The notes beneath the pieces are model-generated. The model did not search any database. It saw nothing but the letters and a program-made list of their open reading frames with translations, and was not told the origin of the DNA. Shown here piece after piece: positions 49,917 through 61,589 of a stretch of 64,000 nt of DNA (position 1 is its first letter; the number at the start of each line of letters is the position of its first letter). Origin of the DNA: Tubiluchus corallicola (Eukaryota > Priapulida > Priapulimorpha > Priapulimorphida > Tubiluchidae). Position numbers and translations under genes: made by a program. Where the stretch lies: assembly GCA_030141605.1 (NCBI GenBank), contig JAQGDQ010000008.1:198501-262500 (forward strand). Reading direction: 5' to 3'.

Positions 49917-52900
49917 ATGGGAAACGCCAACGCCCGCCCTTTGGACGCCCTGCAAATGAGAGGTAAGGTCCACGCTTTGATTTTTCTAATTTAGTTCATG
50001 TCAGGGCTTTTTAATCTTTACCCACGTCGACACTATGGCGTTAAGTCGCGTCTGTTTGTTTGTGTGTCTCCACACAATAGAATTAAAACGGGTAACGCTA
50101 TAATCACCAAACGTGGCACAAGAATACATCTGGACAATACATGTAAACCTATTGATATCTGGTTAAAAATGTTAAAACACAAGATTCCAATGTCAAAATA
50201 GTAAATTTTTGCCCGTAGCAACTTCGTGTGAAAGCGTGGCTATATCGAATGCACTTTAGTCTTGTGAACTACAGGCCATTTTGAAATACGCACATAAGCT
50301 CACAAACACAACATTTTCACACACAATAAACGTACGCAAAGAATAAAATAATCTTACGCTTCTCGCTCTTTTCTAACAGAAATTGATGACCACCCCTCAA
50401 CGACTGTGATAATTCAAAACTTTTTAATTTGTTATCTGACCCTTCTATTGAAGCCCCTTTACAGACTTAAGGGATCCACGACCCAATTTAGGAACCTCTG
50501 GCTTAGTTACTTAGTTTGAAGTGGGCTATGATGACTTCACGTCTAATGTGGTGAATATGAAAAACATTCTTTGTTACAGTTATTGAATAGTGACTATTAT
50601 AATTGTTTACTATCTGATCACTGATCATAATTCACACAAAATTTGCCAACACTGCAAAAATATATCTCAGTTTTTCAGCAGATTAGTACAATATGCTAAT
50701 CACTCGGTCGTTATAAGGTTTCATTGGGATATTCATTATACTGAACGATTCAATTTCGTTTTGAATTTATCTGGCAATAAATAAGTTAATCGTTCTTTAA
50801 AGTTATGAGGAAATGTTCATACTACTAACCTTATTAAATATGACTGATGATTAATAGCCATATTTGAAAATTGCATTTCTACTACGTTTCGACTTCCACT
50901 TAGAATCCACTAACTTTTTTAATTTTTTAATTTATATCAGTACACAGTAACTATTTCTGAGCACTGTTTCAGAGCCCAGAATTTATTAGAAAGGCATTTT
51001 TCTTTATAACTTTTGCACTATTATGTTTTTGCTTTGTCGTTCAATCACGATTGTTTTAGTTAAACAAATCTGGCACGACCAGTGCAGGAACAACTGAACT
51101 TTAAGGTTCATTATCCGATGATGTGCGTGATATTGTCAGCATCACCACTAACTCGTAAGTTGTCGTAATAATCATTTTATTATTGTCGATCCGATCTTTA
51201 TTCTGTTTTGAACCGTAATCTTGCTGTTAACCCATAAGTCTTCAGTACTTGTTCCCTGTCAGAGGGTTAACTTGGCAACATCGCACAGACACACACTAGA
51301 AAGCAGTAATTGCAGAGTCAACCGTTGGTCTCTGTGTACATATAAAATATTTTTGTTTAATCTTTTCTAACATCTCCGCAAGAATTATAATCTGGTAAGA
51401 GAGAGAAAGATAAGCCTTATGAACCTACGTGCTTTCTTTATCTATAAGCCAAAGAAGCAACAACATGGCGTAGCAAATCAGGTTTTGAGTATTTGTTGTT
51501 CGGGTTATGTGTGTAGTGTATTGTGTAGAAATACTATAAGAAACTTGTATACCACATAGTTCATTCATTGCTGTAGATCGTCTGCGCAGCGGGGGTCATA
51601 TAATCATCTCAAAATATTCTTATCTTGGCTGATTATGTAACGAGAAACTCATGGTTCTAACTCCATATATTTGCATCAGTTCATTTAGTCCACTGACTCC
51701 ACTCATGCACGGCTTTATCAAGCCGAAACACGTCGTTTCTACAGAGACATTTGACTACTATGTCATCAGAACTGAGTCATCATTTATTCATTGTGTAACA
51801 CCTCATACCTATAAATCTATGTAATAATGTAGTCGAGGCTCGATGCAGCTGATCTCGTCTATTAATTTCATGCCATAAAGTCCAGACAAAATCATTGGCG
51901 AAGGCGAAGAGCAAGCAACACACAGTTAACATAAACCGTATTTATCGCGCAATTCGGCTTTAATTATCAAACCTCACCCTGCTACAGATTTATGCCTTTA
52001 TCTCAAACAAACTAAGTCATATTTTATTATGCACGTAATTTGAATTTAGCCGTTTGAGGCCAAATAACTAAACCAAACTAAATTTAACTAAACTATAAGT
52101 AAACAAACTGAGCTTTTTAAACATGAAATTTATTTATGTAGATTTTATTCTACAATAAAATGTCAATTCAATTTAAATCTCATTTAATTCATAATTGCAG
52201 TCTTCTCTTTATCGTAAAGATAACAATATGATGCCTGTGCTTGTTTATAATTCTAAGTGAGCCAATATAATTAAAACAACATTTGCATAACAACTACTTT
52301 TCTTGCTGAAACTCTGCAGTTTTTAGTCCTTTAAACCAAACGGTTATTTTTTTCTACTTTTAGTTCTAATCATTTAGTTTAGTTAGCGCAAAAGCAGTTT
52401 TTAAGAACCAAAGAATCTAAACCAAAAAGAGTCAATGAGACGTGAAGAATAAATGTTTGAGAATTTGGGATTTAACCAGACAGCTTTCAATATTTCAATT
52501 GCCACTCATTTGTGAAGCAAATAACTGCTCACAAATCATTCCTACATGATCACTGAAAATACTTCCTATTATCTTTTCAGATAGGCAGTTATTATATCAC
52601 GTGGCGCAGAAAAAATGTGCCGAAGTTTAGACTACATAGACTAGATTAATGTGGTACATTAACGTTTTGCTGTGAAAGTTACAAGTTTATGGTTTCAGTA
52701 ATTTTCAAGTTATGCCTGAAAAGTTTTCGCATATTAAAACATCAAATGTCGGAATGTCAGCTATAATCATCAACTGAAAAACAGTCTCGCTGACCTATAA
52801 AACACTCAGTACATGATAGCAAACAATGAAGAAATCAACCAGTTTATATCGTGGTCCTTACCAAAGAAAATAAAGCACCGATAAAGAAAAACGGGACTTA

Positions 52901-55900
52901 ATCCTTTATATTACAGTATCTGGAATTCCCTTCAAGAAAAAGCGCTTGAATGGCCGCACGGAGCCGTTTTGGTGCAAAAAAACTAATAATAAAAATTGTT
53001 GACTGCTGGGACCCCCAATACCTCTTAGAGAAGTAAGAAACTGTATCAGCTATTGAAAAAAATGCTTCAGTGAACATAGTGGAAACACAGAATACTTGCA
53101 GTAAATTTTAGCAATAGTAGCACGATATTTTTCCGGCATTTATTTTTTTGGACTTGTTTTAAAACCTCGTTTTAAGCATCGCATCTCCTCTGCATCAAAC
53201 GGCTCTGTGCGGCCGTCATACACTTTCTATTTAAGGAAATTCTAGACTCCATGATCCAAATAATTAAGTCCCATTTTTTCTTGACAACAAATCTTAATCA
53301 GTGCTTTATTTTCTGTGGTGAAACTATGACGTAAGTTGGTTGATTTCTTTATTGTTTTGCTGCCATATATTGAGTGGTTTATACGTCAACATGGCTGTTT
53401 TTCAATTAGTGATTAGCTAACATTGTTCCAACATTTAAATTTTTAGAATGCAAAACTTTTTCGGCCATAACTTAAAAATTGCTAAAATTATAAACTTGTA
53501 GCTTTCGCAGCCAAAAGCTAACCTATTATAATATCACGCCGCGAAATTTCAACTTTCTAGGACACGCGTTTCTAATATCATTATAGTCTAAAGGTTTGTG
53601 CCATTTAAAGCGCGGAGCTTTGAACGATTCAGTTTTAACACAGCATGGTAAACTAAAATACCCTTTTCTCTAAGCATGAAAATGACGTGACAGTAATAAC
53701 AGAACAATACAAAACTATTTTACTTATAACTGCAGAAACTGGGTTTGTATATTTTTCGAGGCCTCCTGCGTCACCCGCGTTTCAAGGCTCGTTTTTTCTA
53801 TTAATTTAACATATGAACGTCCTTGATAAGAATAGTAAGTACCCAAATTCTCAAGTGCAGAGAGGAGGCTCAAAGTGCTTTTGTATTGTGAAAGTACCAC
53901 CCTCGTATTCCTCAGCAGCCGCTGTACCGTTCCTAATTATCATCGCGCATTGACTTTTCAATTTTTTTCGAAAGTTTAAAAAGTCACATCCACTTTCTGC
54001 ATCCATTCTAGGCTAATCTCTTGGCTCCTTTCACTATTCAGAACCTAAACTAGGTAGCTGGGACAATTATGGCCAGCTTAAGCCCAATATGGAGGGATTT
54101 GTGTGGAGATTAGCTTAAAGTCAGAATTACACAACGCCTTCTATCAAAAGCCAACATGGTAGCTATTCACTGCTTGAAAGCTGAAGTGGAAAAAAAGCAA
54201 AGAAACTTTCACCCATCCACTGCCCGGTAGTAGGTGGACCGAGGAGAGGAATGAGTGTTTGAACAACATGTCTTAAAATTACCCATGCAAGATAATTTAA
54301 TTAACTGATCACTTCCTGATTCAAGCAGTAAACTGACGTTTTAAAGAGTCTTATTTAAGAGAGAAACACCTTTGAGGCTGTGCAAATTTTTCTTACTCTT
54401 AAATCACTAACGACACCATCTATTGGTAATCAATAAAATGTGCACTACCAGAACAACCGATGTATCATATTTTTCATACAGTTTGTCACACTGCAGGCTG
54501 CATACAAGATTTATCGACAGGGCTTTACTACTAATGTTGAGTGGTTTTGACAGAACTGGTATCTAACTAATTATCAAGGACATCCTCTAAAATAAGTCAC
54601 TAATTCAGCAAAAGTATCTCAGCCATGTTTGTACGTAAACACATTATCCCTAACGAAATAAGCCTGGAAGAATCAGTAATGAGCAACGACAAGCTGATCA
54701 CCCCCATTCGTTCACTGACCAGCATGGCTATAGTACTAATGCCCACCGGTAACTGTCACTAAGCACCCATTCGGTCAACTGGGTTATTTCCCTCCCGCAA
54801 CTTTCCACAGTTTTCCAAAACTACATAAAGCAGCATTTCTAACATTTACTTAACCAGCTCTAGCGTTACTTAACTTGTGGAAAGACCACACACGCTATGT
54901 CTGCGTAAAATACTGCCCTCGAAAATTTTACAGAGAAGGCTAAACGAAATGGCTAGGAATAATAAATACAGTGAAATCACATCAAATCAAACTTTATTTG
55001 AAGTCGGGTTTTACATAAACATAAAAAACACTAGCTCCTAAGAGCTATTAAGCAACTCATATAACAAAACTAATCTACTGAAACAAAATAATGTTTAAGT
55101 GGTAAAAAGAGTTTACAATTATAGAATTATACAATTACAGTATATGTACCACACTTAATTATACATGGTGTCATTAACAAACTATCGAAAATCCAAAATC
55201 CAGTCAAAATCAATATCAAAACTTGTATTCTCCTCGAAGCAAGATGTCAAAACATTGTAAAACAGTTAAGTGTTGCATTAAATGTGACTTTGACTTGTTT
55301 CAGTACCTTTATTCCACATGTTCTTCGTGTTTGAAGTTTTAACCTTTGGGCAATTTAACTGTGTTAATATTCAGCTCAGCGTAGAGAGTAAACTTATTAA
55401 TTTGTCCTGACAAGCGATCTTTTATTGAATCTCATTCGCTGTGAAAATTAACGAAAATGTTCTTGAATGGTCTACATGCAATTTGCGCAACGAAATGTAT
55501 TAAAAGTACTATTACAGTTAGCGTGACAGTTCAAGTTACTTTTTGGCAGTTTTCAGTATTTCTGTTATTTCAGAACTGTAAATTTTGATTGCTGAAAACA
55601 TTTCTATTTCGTTGAAACTCTAAAAATATTTTTTTCTTTGCAAGCACGTGCGCATTAGATAAGGCAAGAAGTGAGAGTGCTATTATTTTTTATCACATTT
55701 ATAGAAGTACATATCATTATGGAAAAAAATAGAAACTCCTCTATACTATGAAAATTATAATACAATCTACGAAAAATATTTACATATACATATATACTTT
55801 TTAATGATCTGTCTTTTGTAATTGTTTTGTGTCTGGGCGCAATTATTCATTATGCATATACGCGCCCAGACACAAAACAATTACACAAGACACATCATTA

Positions 55901-58900
55901 AAAAGTACATTACACAGAAGAATAAAACAGAACAGAAGTTACAGACTTAAAAGAGATAAAAAATGTTGATTGCATAATATAAAACATAATCTGTTCCAAT
56001 AGGTCCATATGTACTATGATATGAAGAGTAAATATGCAGTTTATCAATTATATCATTAACAGTGAACTGCTTATTCTATAAAAACAGTATTAAAAAGGAT
56101 TTCCACTTCATGCATCAACTATGGAAACGACTTGTCTTAAGAACTGTTTGGAGATGAGAACTGAACCAATAAAAGTATATGAACTAGTGTCAGACGCTTG
56201 TGTAATCTATAATCAGAATGAAACGACGCCTTACCACGCCTATTTACATTTCATTTAGAAAATTTTCTCTTATGGATTGTACCGCTAACATTAAATGTGT
56301 ATGCTATTCTCTTATTTCTTTCTAAGGAGTCCTTGCTTATGAGAAATAGCCTTCACTTTTATGAACACGCACTTATGAAGCTGTCATTCTGTATTATACA
56401 AAAACTGTAACTGTAGGCCTAACACAATAGCATTATATTTTCATAATATCGCACACACAACTCAAGCTTTCAGCATCTGTGATTCCTCAGTCTATAAAAA
56501 CTCACCACAATGCACTATTGTAGTTTGAGTTTTTGAGAGAAAGTATTGGCGAAAATTTACTATGAATCGTTTTAGGATGAGTTTCACGATTCGGTTATTG
56601 GTAGTGCACACGCCCACTGTACAGACGTTTATCCATAGCGAATGTCTTTACTAGTTTCCAGTACAAATTATTGTTAGAGAGAAAAAGTCACACAAAATGG
56701 TTAAAAAAGAACTCATTGGAATTTGTGGTGTTGTTGTGTACGGCAGGAAACACTAAGGCCTACATGACAAAGAAGCAGGCCATTTAAATACAGTTGCTTC
56801 GTTTCGGTCAATATCGTTAAAAGATCATGTCGCTAGATTTCTCTTCATATGGTTCACCATCTTCCTCATGGACATAACAGTGGATTTTTCGTCAATCTCG
56901 ACCAGTCCTCTATTAACCCAGATTTCTAACCAAGAGTTGTTGTGTTTCTTGGGATCGTTTCATTGTCAAGCGTGTATGCTATGAACTTATGTGTGAACTG
57001 CTTCTAATAATGACAGCAAGACGAAATAAGCACTCATTAGCTAGTCATTGAAACAAGTCTAAAAACACTGTACATGCACCTGTCATGACAAGAAACAACA
57101 GACTAATGCTGTTTTGACTTGTGTTGTTGTTTGGCTAATTATACTAATTATAGTATCTAGAAGGGTGAAAACTAGAGCATTTTGATGTAGTTTGGTCTGC
57201 AGACTGCCTCAAGATGTGATCTTTCTTCAGGTGTGTGTATGGTGTCTACATATTTGGCGCACGTTATTTGTGTCTTGTCTGTAGTAATAACGTAAGTTCG
57301 TGCTACCTTAGAACCTTATCATTGAAAATTGAAAACTGTACATTATCTTGAGTTAACATATTTTTGTATTTTCAAATGTTGTGATTTGCATATGGCCAAT
57401 GTCGTTTAGATGTTCAGCCAGAGATTCTGAAATTGGAAAATTTTTCTATCCTTTGTTCTTGTAGAGGCACTTGTAAGGGAAAGTAAACGCTACTTTTCTA
57501 ATTTTATATATTGCTGTTTGAAGTTTTCTACATTCCTGCTTAGGCAGTTCAAAATTTGGAGGCGAAATTTTAATCGGCAAAATGCAACTGTAAAATCTTG
57601 TAGGGAAAACGGCAGTATTAATCAGTAGGCCTCACGATTATCACCCTTGTAATTGTATATACCGTTAAGCCTAATCCTGCAGCAAATAGTCAAGTTCGTC
57701 AAGCTGCATAGTTCTTCGTTTATAATCCATCGGGTTCTCTTGCATTCGACCTTTAGAAGGTTCAACAATGAGATGTCCGCAAAGTGCACGCAAAATATTA
57801 TCAGAATATAAAATTTATGATGTTAGTGAACGATAATAACAAATCACCCGACAGCAACAACCCGACAAAACAGTCAGAAACAAAAGCATTTTTCAATTTT
57901 AAAAACGGCGACGTACAGCGAAAATGCGAAACAATAATTAACGTACGCATTTTTTCACAACGTGGCCCACGACTCTTGGCCACAGAAAGGCTAGGGACGT
58001 GTCGTAATAGTGCATTGATGTAAGACAGTGCTCGAGGGGTTGACAGAACGTGAGAAAACTTTAACCGCTTGTCAGTTAACAAAGTTAAATGACGCACAAC
58101 TATGAGTTTACTAAAATCAATCTCCCTAGACTCAACAGACAACAGTGATAAACGGAAGGAAAATAGGTTGCTCGACAGACCACCACGCATGCGCTAGGTA
58201 ATTCTTTCACTACTGTTTGCTAAAAATTTTCTATTTGTGGCGAGTCATCTGGGCCAGCAACTACCTGCTAGTTAACCTTGATTTGTTAACAGTGAATATA
58301 ATTAGTAAGTTCTATCATTAGTAATTATACTATTGCGCCACACGCCCATTACTAAACGACTCTAGCTGTTGCTTAACCTTGACGAATGGGGTATTATAAT
58401 AGTAGACAGGTCTCATTACTGCTTGTATTTACTTGACTTGTCAACTTGATTACAAAATATTGCGTACGTTATGAGGTAGTTTATGACACAAACCCTCACT
58501 CTATTAGCATTGAAGGTTTAGATTCACTCTTACTGAAACCACTCATCTTTGTTGTCTCTGTTGTGCATCACGCATTGAATTTTTTGCCGTTTAAATGAAA
58601 AAACTCGGAATTGCGAAGGATTACTACTGACAGTAGCATCATCACGTTTTGTAAGTACAGCATGGTGTACGAGAAGAAACAAAGACTGAGGTGCTGTTGA
58701 AACTGTCATGTTACGAGAGTTAGAGGGGGGAGGAGTAGCTGAGTGTCACTGTATGTGCTCGGCAACCGACGTGAGTAAGTAGGCGAGTGACCACCAGGAA
58801 AACTGTATCTGAGCGCTTTCATTTACTTTGATGATAGTGGATGCATACACATCTGGACATGGCCAAAACACCTCTGTTTGTTCAGTGTCTCAGCTTATCT

Positions 58901-59627
58901 TCGAAGCTTATCCTTAATAATGAGCTAGATTTCAGTTCCGCCACATCCATGTCCGCTAGGTTTACTTAGTCATAAAAAGCTGGATCACAACATGCAAGAT
59001 GTTGAAATTATTTAAAAAGTGTGTTGATTCTATTCAATCAACAGTATTACTGTAATACATTCAGCTAATAGATATGTCTGAAATTGCTATTACTTTAGAT
59101 ATTCTCAGAAAAGCGGGCCTTTAAATCTTAGATTTCACGTCTGTCGGTACAAACTTTTGCCGGCAAATTCTTGTGTATATGTATTCAAGTTTTTAAGCCC
59201 AAAAGTGTTATATCTTTTTAAAAACATTTAAGACTTGTAACAGATTCAGATCAGCAGTATCCATTATCAATGGTGTAAAAAATTAGAATACACTAATCTA
59301 GAACTTTCGAAAAAAAATATAAAACGTTTTATACAAAAGTTTGTCCCGGTAGATATTACCACTTGAGACTTATCAACTGGTGTTTCGTTTACTAACAACA
59401 CCTAAAATTCTTATACACACAAAATGTTATGAAGTCTTTAATTAGTGATTTTATAATGGATTAGAAATTAATTAAACACCTGGGGCATTTTACAGATACG
59501 AAGAACAGCAGTTTTTCTGTTGACTCGGACTACGCTACAAGTGAAGCCAGCACCTGCGTGGAATCAGCTTTCTCTCAGTACAAACCTGTAGTTATCATGA
59601 AAAAGAAGAAGCGAAGTCCTTACACAG
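49917..59627 (+). CDS. 5' part of an unrecognised gene; protein starts MGN (probable N-myristoylation), exons 1-2
   Basis: Exon 1 (49917-49962) encodes MGNANARPLDALQMR, with A at -3 and G at +4 of the start codon and a donor gtaagg in phase 1. Exon 2 (59496-59627) follows acceptor ttttacag in phase 1 and encodes TKNSSFSVDSDYATSEA, then CVESAFSQYKP and VVIMKKKKRSPYTG, ending at donor gtatgc in phase 1. The codon across the junction is GAT (Asp). MGN at the start fits an N-myristoylation signal, and KKKKR could aid membrane binding or nuclear import. The Ser/Thr-rich acidic part looks regulatory and unstructured. Later exons were not found and probably lie beyond 64000. I do not recognise the family. 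Joining the exons across a 9.5-kb intron is inferred from matching phase. Confidence 0.55.
50200..52600. other. First intron of the MGN gene, left part
   Basis: AT-rich sequence with only short chance frames. A stretch near 50040-50130 on the plus strand (GTCTGTTTGTTTGTGTGTCT) resembles the interior of the E1 elements but is too short to assign. Confidence 0.4.
52617..53603. mobile_element. Foldback element with inverted arms of about 380 bp
   Basis: The left arm (about 52617-52980) and the inverted right arm (about 53180-53603) align almost end to end. Shared words: TTTAGACTA at the tips, ACAAGTTTAT, TTCAAGTTATG versus TTTAAGTTATGG, TGAAAAACAG, AAAGAAATCAACC, AAAATAAAGCAC, GGGACTTAAT and GGCCGCACGGAGCCGTTT (right arm GGCCGCACAGAGCCGTTT). 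The spacer is about 200 bp and non-coding. The element lies in the first intron of the MGN gene. Its superfamily is not clear. Confidence 0.8.
53610..55785. other. First intron of the MGN gene, middle part
   Basis: No frame with splice support or known motif was seen. Sequence is mixed AT-rich intronic DNA without clear repeats. Confidence 0.4.
55790..56085 (-). repeat. Dispersed repeat family R1, copy 2, ending in a hairpin
   Basis: Read on the minus strand it matches 21060-21325. At its 55795-55907 end it forms a hairpin: 46-bp arms (55795-55840 and 55862-55907) with two mismatches around a 21-base loop, centred on GTGTCTGGGCGC and its inverse. Copy 1 lacks the second arm. Confidence 0.75.
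56090..59490. other. First intron of the MGN gene, right part
   Basis: The longest frame (57801-58190, minus, 129 codons) has no motif and opposes a 79-codon plus-strand frame. Neither has splice support, so I do not call a gene. Confidence 0.4.
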
Positions 59628-61400
59628 GTATGCCTAGTGGGATTTTAAGACGTCATGACCCTTTGACCCTTAACTTTTCAGATCCTTGTTCATGTCAGCT
59701 AGAAACGACGTTCAAGTAGCAATAGTTTCAGAAAATTTGGCGACATTGATTCTTTTCCAGATATTAATTAAATTAATTTGGCCAGTGTAAAAAAAATCGT
59801 GACCACTTCGTTTGACGTAAGACATTTTTGTTCTGTGACATTTTATTTTGACCTATGATTTTCAATGAGACGAAGAAAATAAACCGAGTGTTCAAGGTGT
59901 ATTTTGCAACCGAAGTTAACGAACGACAAACCTGGTTAATGAACGGATAGAAGGGCACTAGCATTATTGCTTCTAGGCGACTTGCTCTACATTACTACCT
60001 CGTTGAGGGAGGCAAGTCGGAACATGGCTAGTATGAGTCTGCTAGCTCACTGTCTCAGCTTAGAGGATTACCCTTGATAATCAGCTATATTCTGATCTTA
60101 CAGCAACCATTTAGTATTAAATATAAATTTTTCTGTTATTATAGAGTGCCGAACGCCGACTTGCTGTGCTGAGCTTTAAAAATAAAATAAAATAAATAAT
60201 CCTCATTTAAAGTAGTAAGAGGTGTTTCAAGATGTAATAATATAAGTTTGGTACATTTTGTGAAACAAACTTCCGTAAACAGAAAAAATAATTGCATCAA
60301 ACAGGCAAATGGAAAATACCATTATAACAATCCGCCCACACACACATGCACACCTTTGCTAGATTTGTTGGGAATACAAAATACAAAAAATAGCATCTCC
60401 TTTATACTTCCACGTTTTTTTTTCTTTGATGCGGCGTATTTTGCTTTGCTAACTGCTTCTGATGCTCTTTTATATTAACACTTTTCTTTCAATTGGCTTA
60501 ACTCGCCAATTCCATATTTGCATTCGAATTTAAACCTTCTTTACATGAACATCTGTTAATGTACATTTTATTGCCTATTACGGTTTTAAGTTGTTTTTAT
60601 GTCGTTTTTATACTTAATTCTTACAGAAGTTTAGTTTTCAAAGTCACTAAACGAGTTCCTTAAAACGAAGCATCTCTTAACTGTGAAATGATGGCCGTCA
60701 TAAAATTCAGTTCTCTTTGTCGAATAGTCACGTTAACGTGATTATCTCTTTTACAGTCCGCTTTATTGGTTTTTAGTCTGTTAATTGTGGTTTCTGACTT
60801 TTATTTTAGGTAGGTCTATAATCGCCGCCTATATCCTACATTGTGTTTGGTTGCAATCAGAAATTAAAATTCTCTTATAGGTGGTTGCCACCCAAACACT
60901 TATAAAATTATATGAGTGTCTGATTACAAAAAGGAACGTTTTTATATTTTGGGTTCGATGAACTGCAAATCTCCTAAGCTCTTGTCTTTGGGTGTGATCT
61001 ACGGTTTTATGGCATTGCGTGGTATCGAAAGTACTACAGCAAATGCTTTTACACTTTTACTATCACACCCGCTAGACATCAGTTACCTTTCTCTCATTAA
61101 AAAAGTTGGGAGAGATTTCTGCGTGTGTAGCGGTAAAATAGAAAATGTAAGACGACGTCAAAGCGCCCGAAAAACAAAAAATAAATGAAAAACCTTTTCA
61201 AACTTATGTCTGTACGTCTACAAAATCATATAATTAACGTGTGGAATCAGTGAACATTACTGCACTTCTTTTAAAGCATGTCAGGTTATTTTATGTATAT
61301 ATGTTTTATGTTCCAGTAGCTAAGAAACGTTGAAATAAAAATTATAAAACAGCAATTTTATTTCGAAATTGGCAGTCGATGTTTCATTTCTGGGTATAAT
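59628..61400. other. Sequence downstream of MGN exon 2
   Basis: Presumed second intron. A good acceptor (ctcttatag, 60880) is followed by a phase-compatible frame of only about 11 codons before a stop, so I do not call it. Nothing else is recognised. Confidence 0.35.
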
Positions 61401-61407
61401 AATAAAC

Positions 61408-61579
61408 AAAAAAACACAACTTTATTAAAAACGTCTACATTAAAAAGTTAAAATGTTAAAATCATGCCAAACGTTTCGACTAACTGCCGCTATAATCATC
61501 ATAGCAGCAGCTAGTCGAAACGTTTGGCATGATTTTAACTTTATAATGTAAAACTTTTTCATAAAGTTGTGTTGTTTTT
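61408..61579. repeat. Dispersed repeat family R2, copy 2, as a long hairpin
   Basis: Arms 61408-61486 and 61507-61579 are near-perfect reverse complements (AACTTTATTAAAAACGT, GCCAAACGTTTCGACTA and the inverse TAGTCGAAACGTTTGGC), with a spacer of about 20 bases. Each arm matches the single copy at 28358-28465. The structure fits two tail-to-tail copies of a retroelement end, or a small MITE. Confidence 0.8.
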
Positions 61580-61589
61580 AACTATAAAT

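Noticed and set aside
57801-58190. 129-codon minus-strand frame
   Set aside because: No motif, no splice partner, no homologue recognised, and an equally open frame on the other strand.
60880-60940. Possible third exon of the MGN gene after acceptor ctcttatag
   Set aside because: The phase-compatible frame stops after about 11 codons with no recognisable sequence; not enough to call a terminal exon.
60948-60962. GGGTTCGAT resembling a tRNA B box
   Set aside because: No A box or cloverleaf could be built around it.
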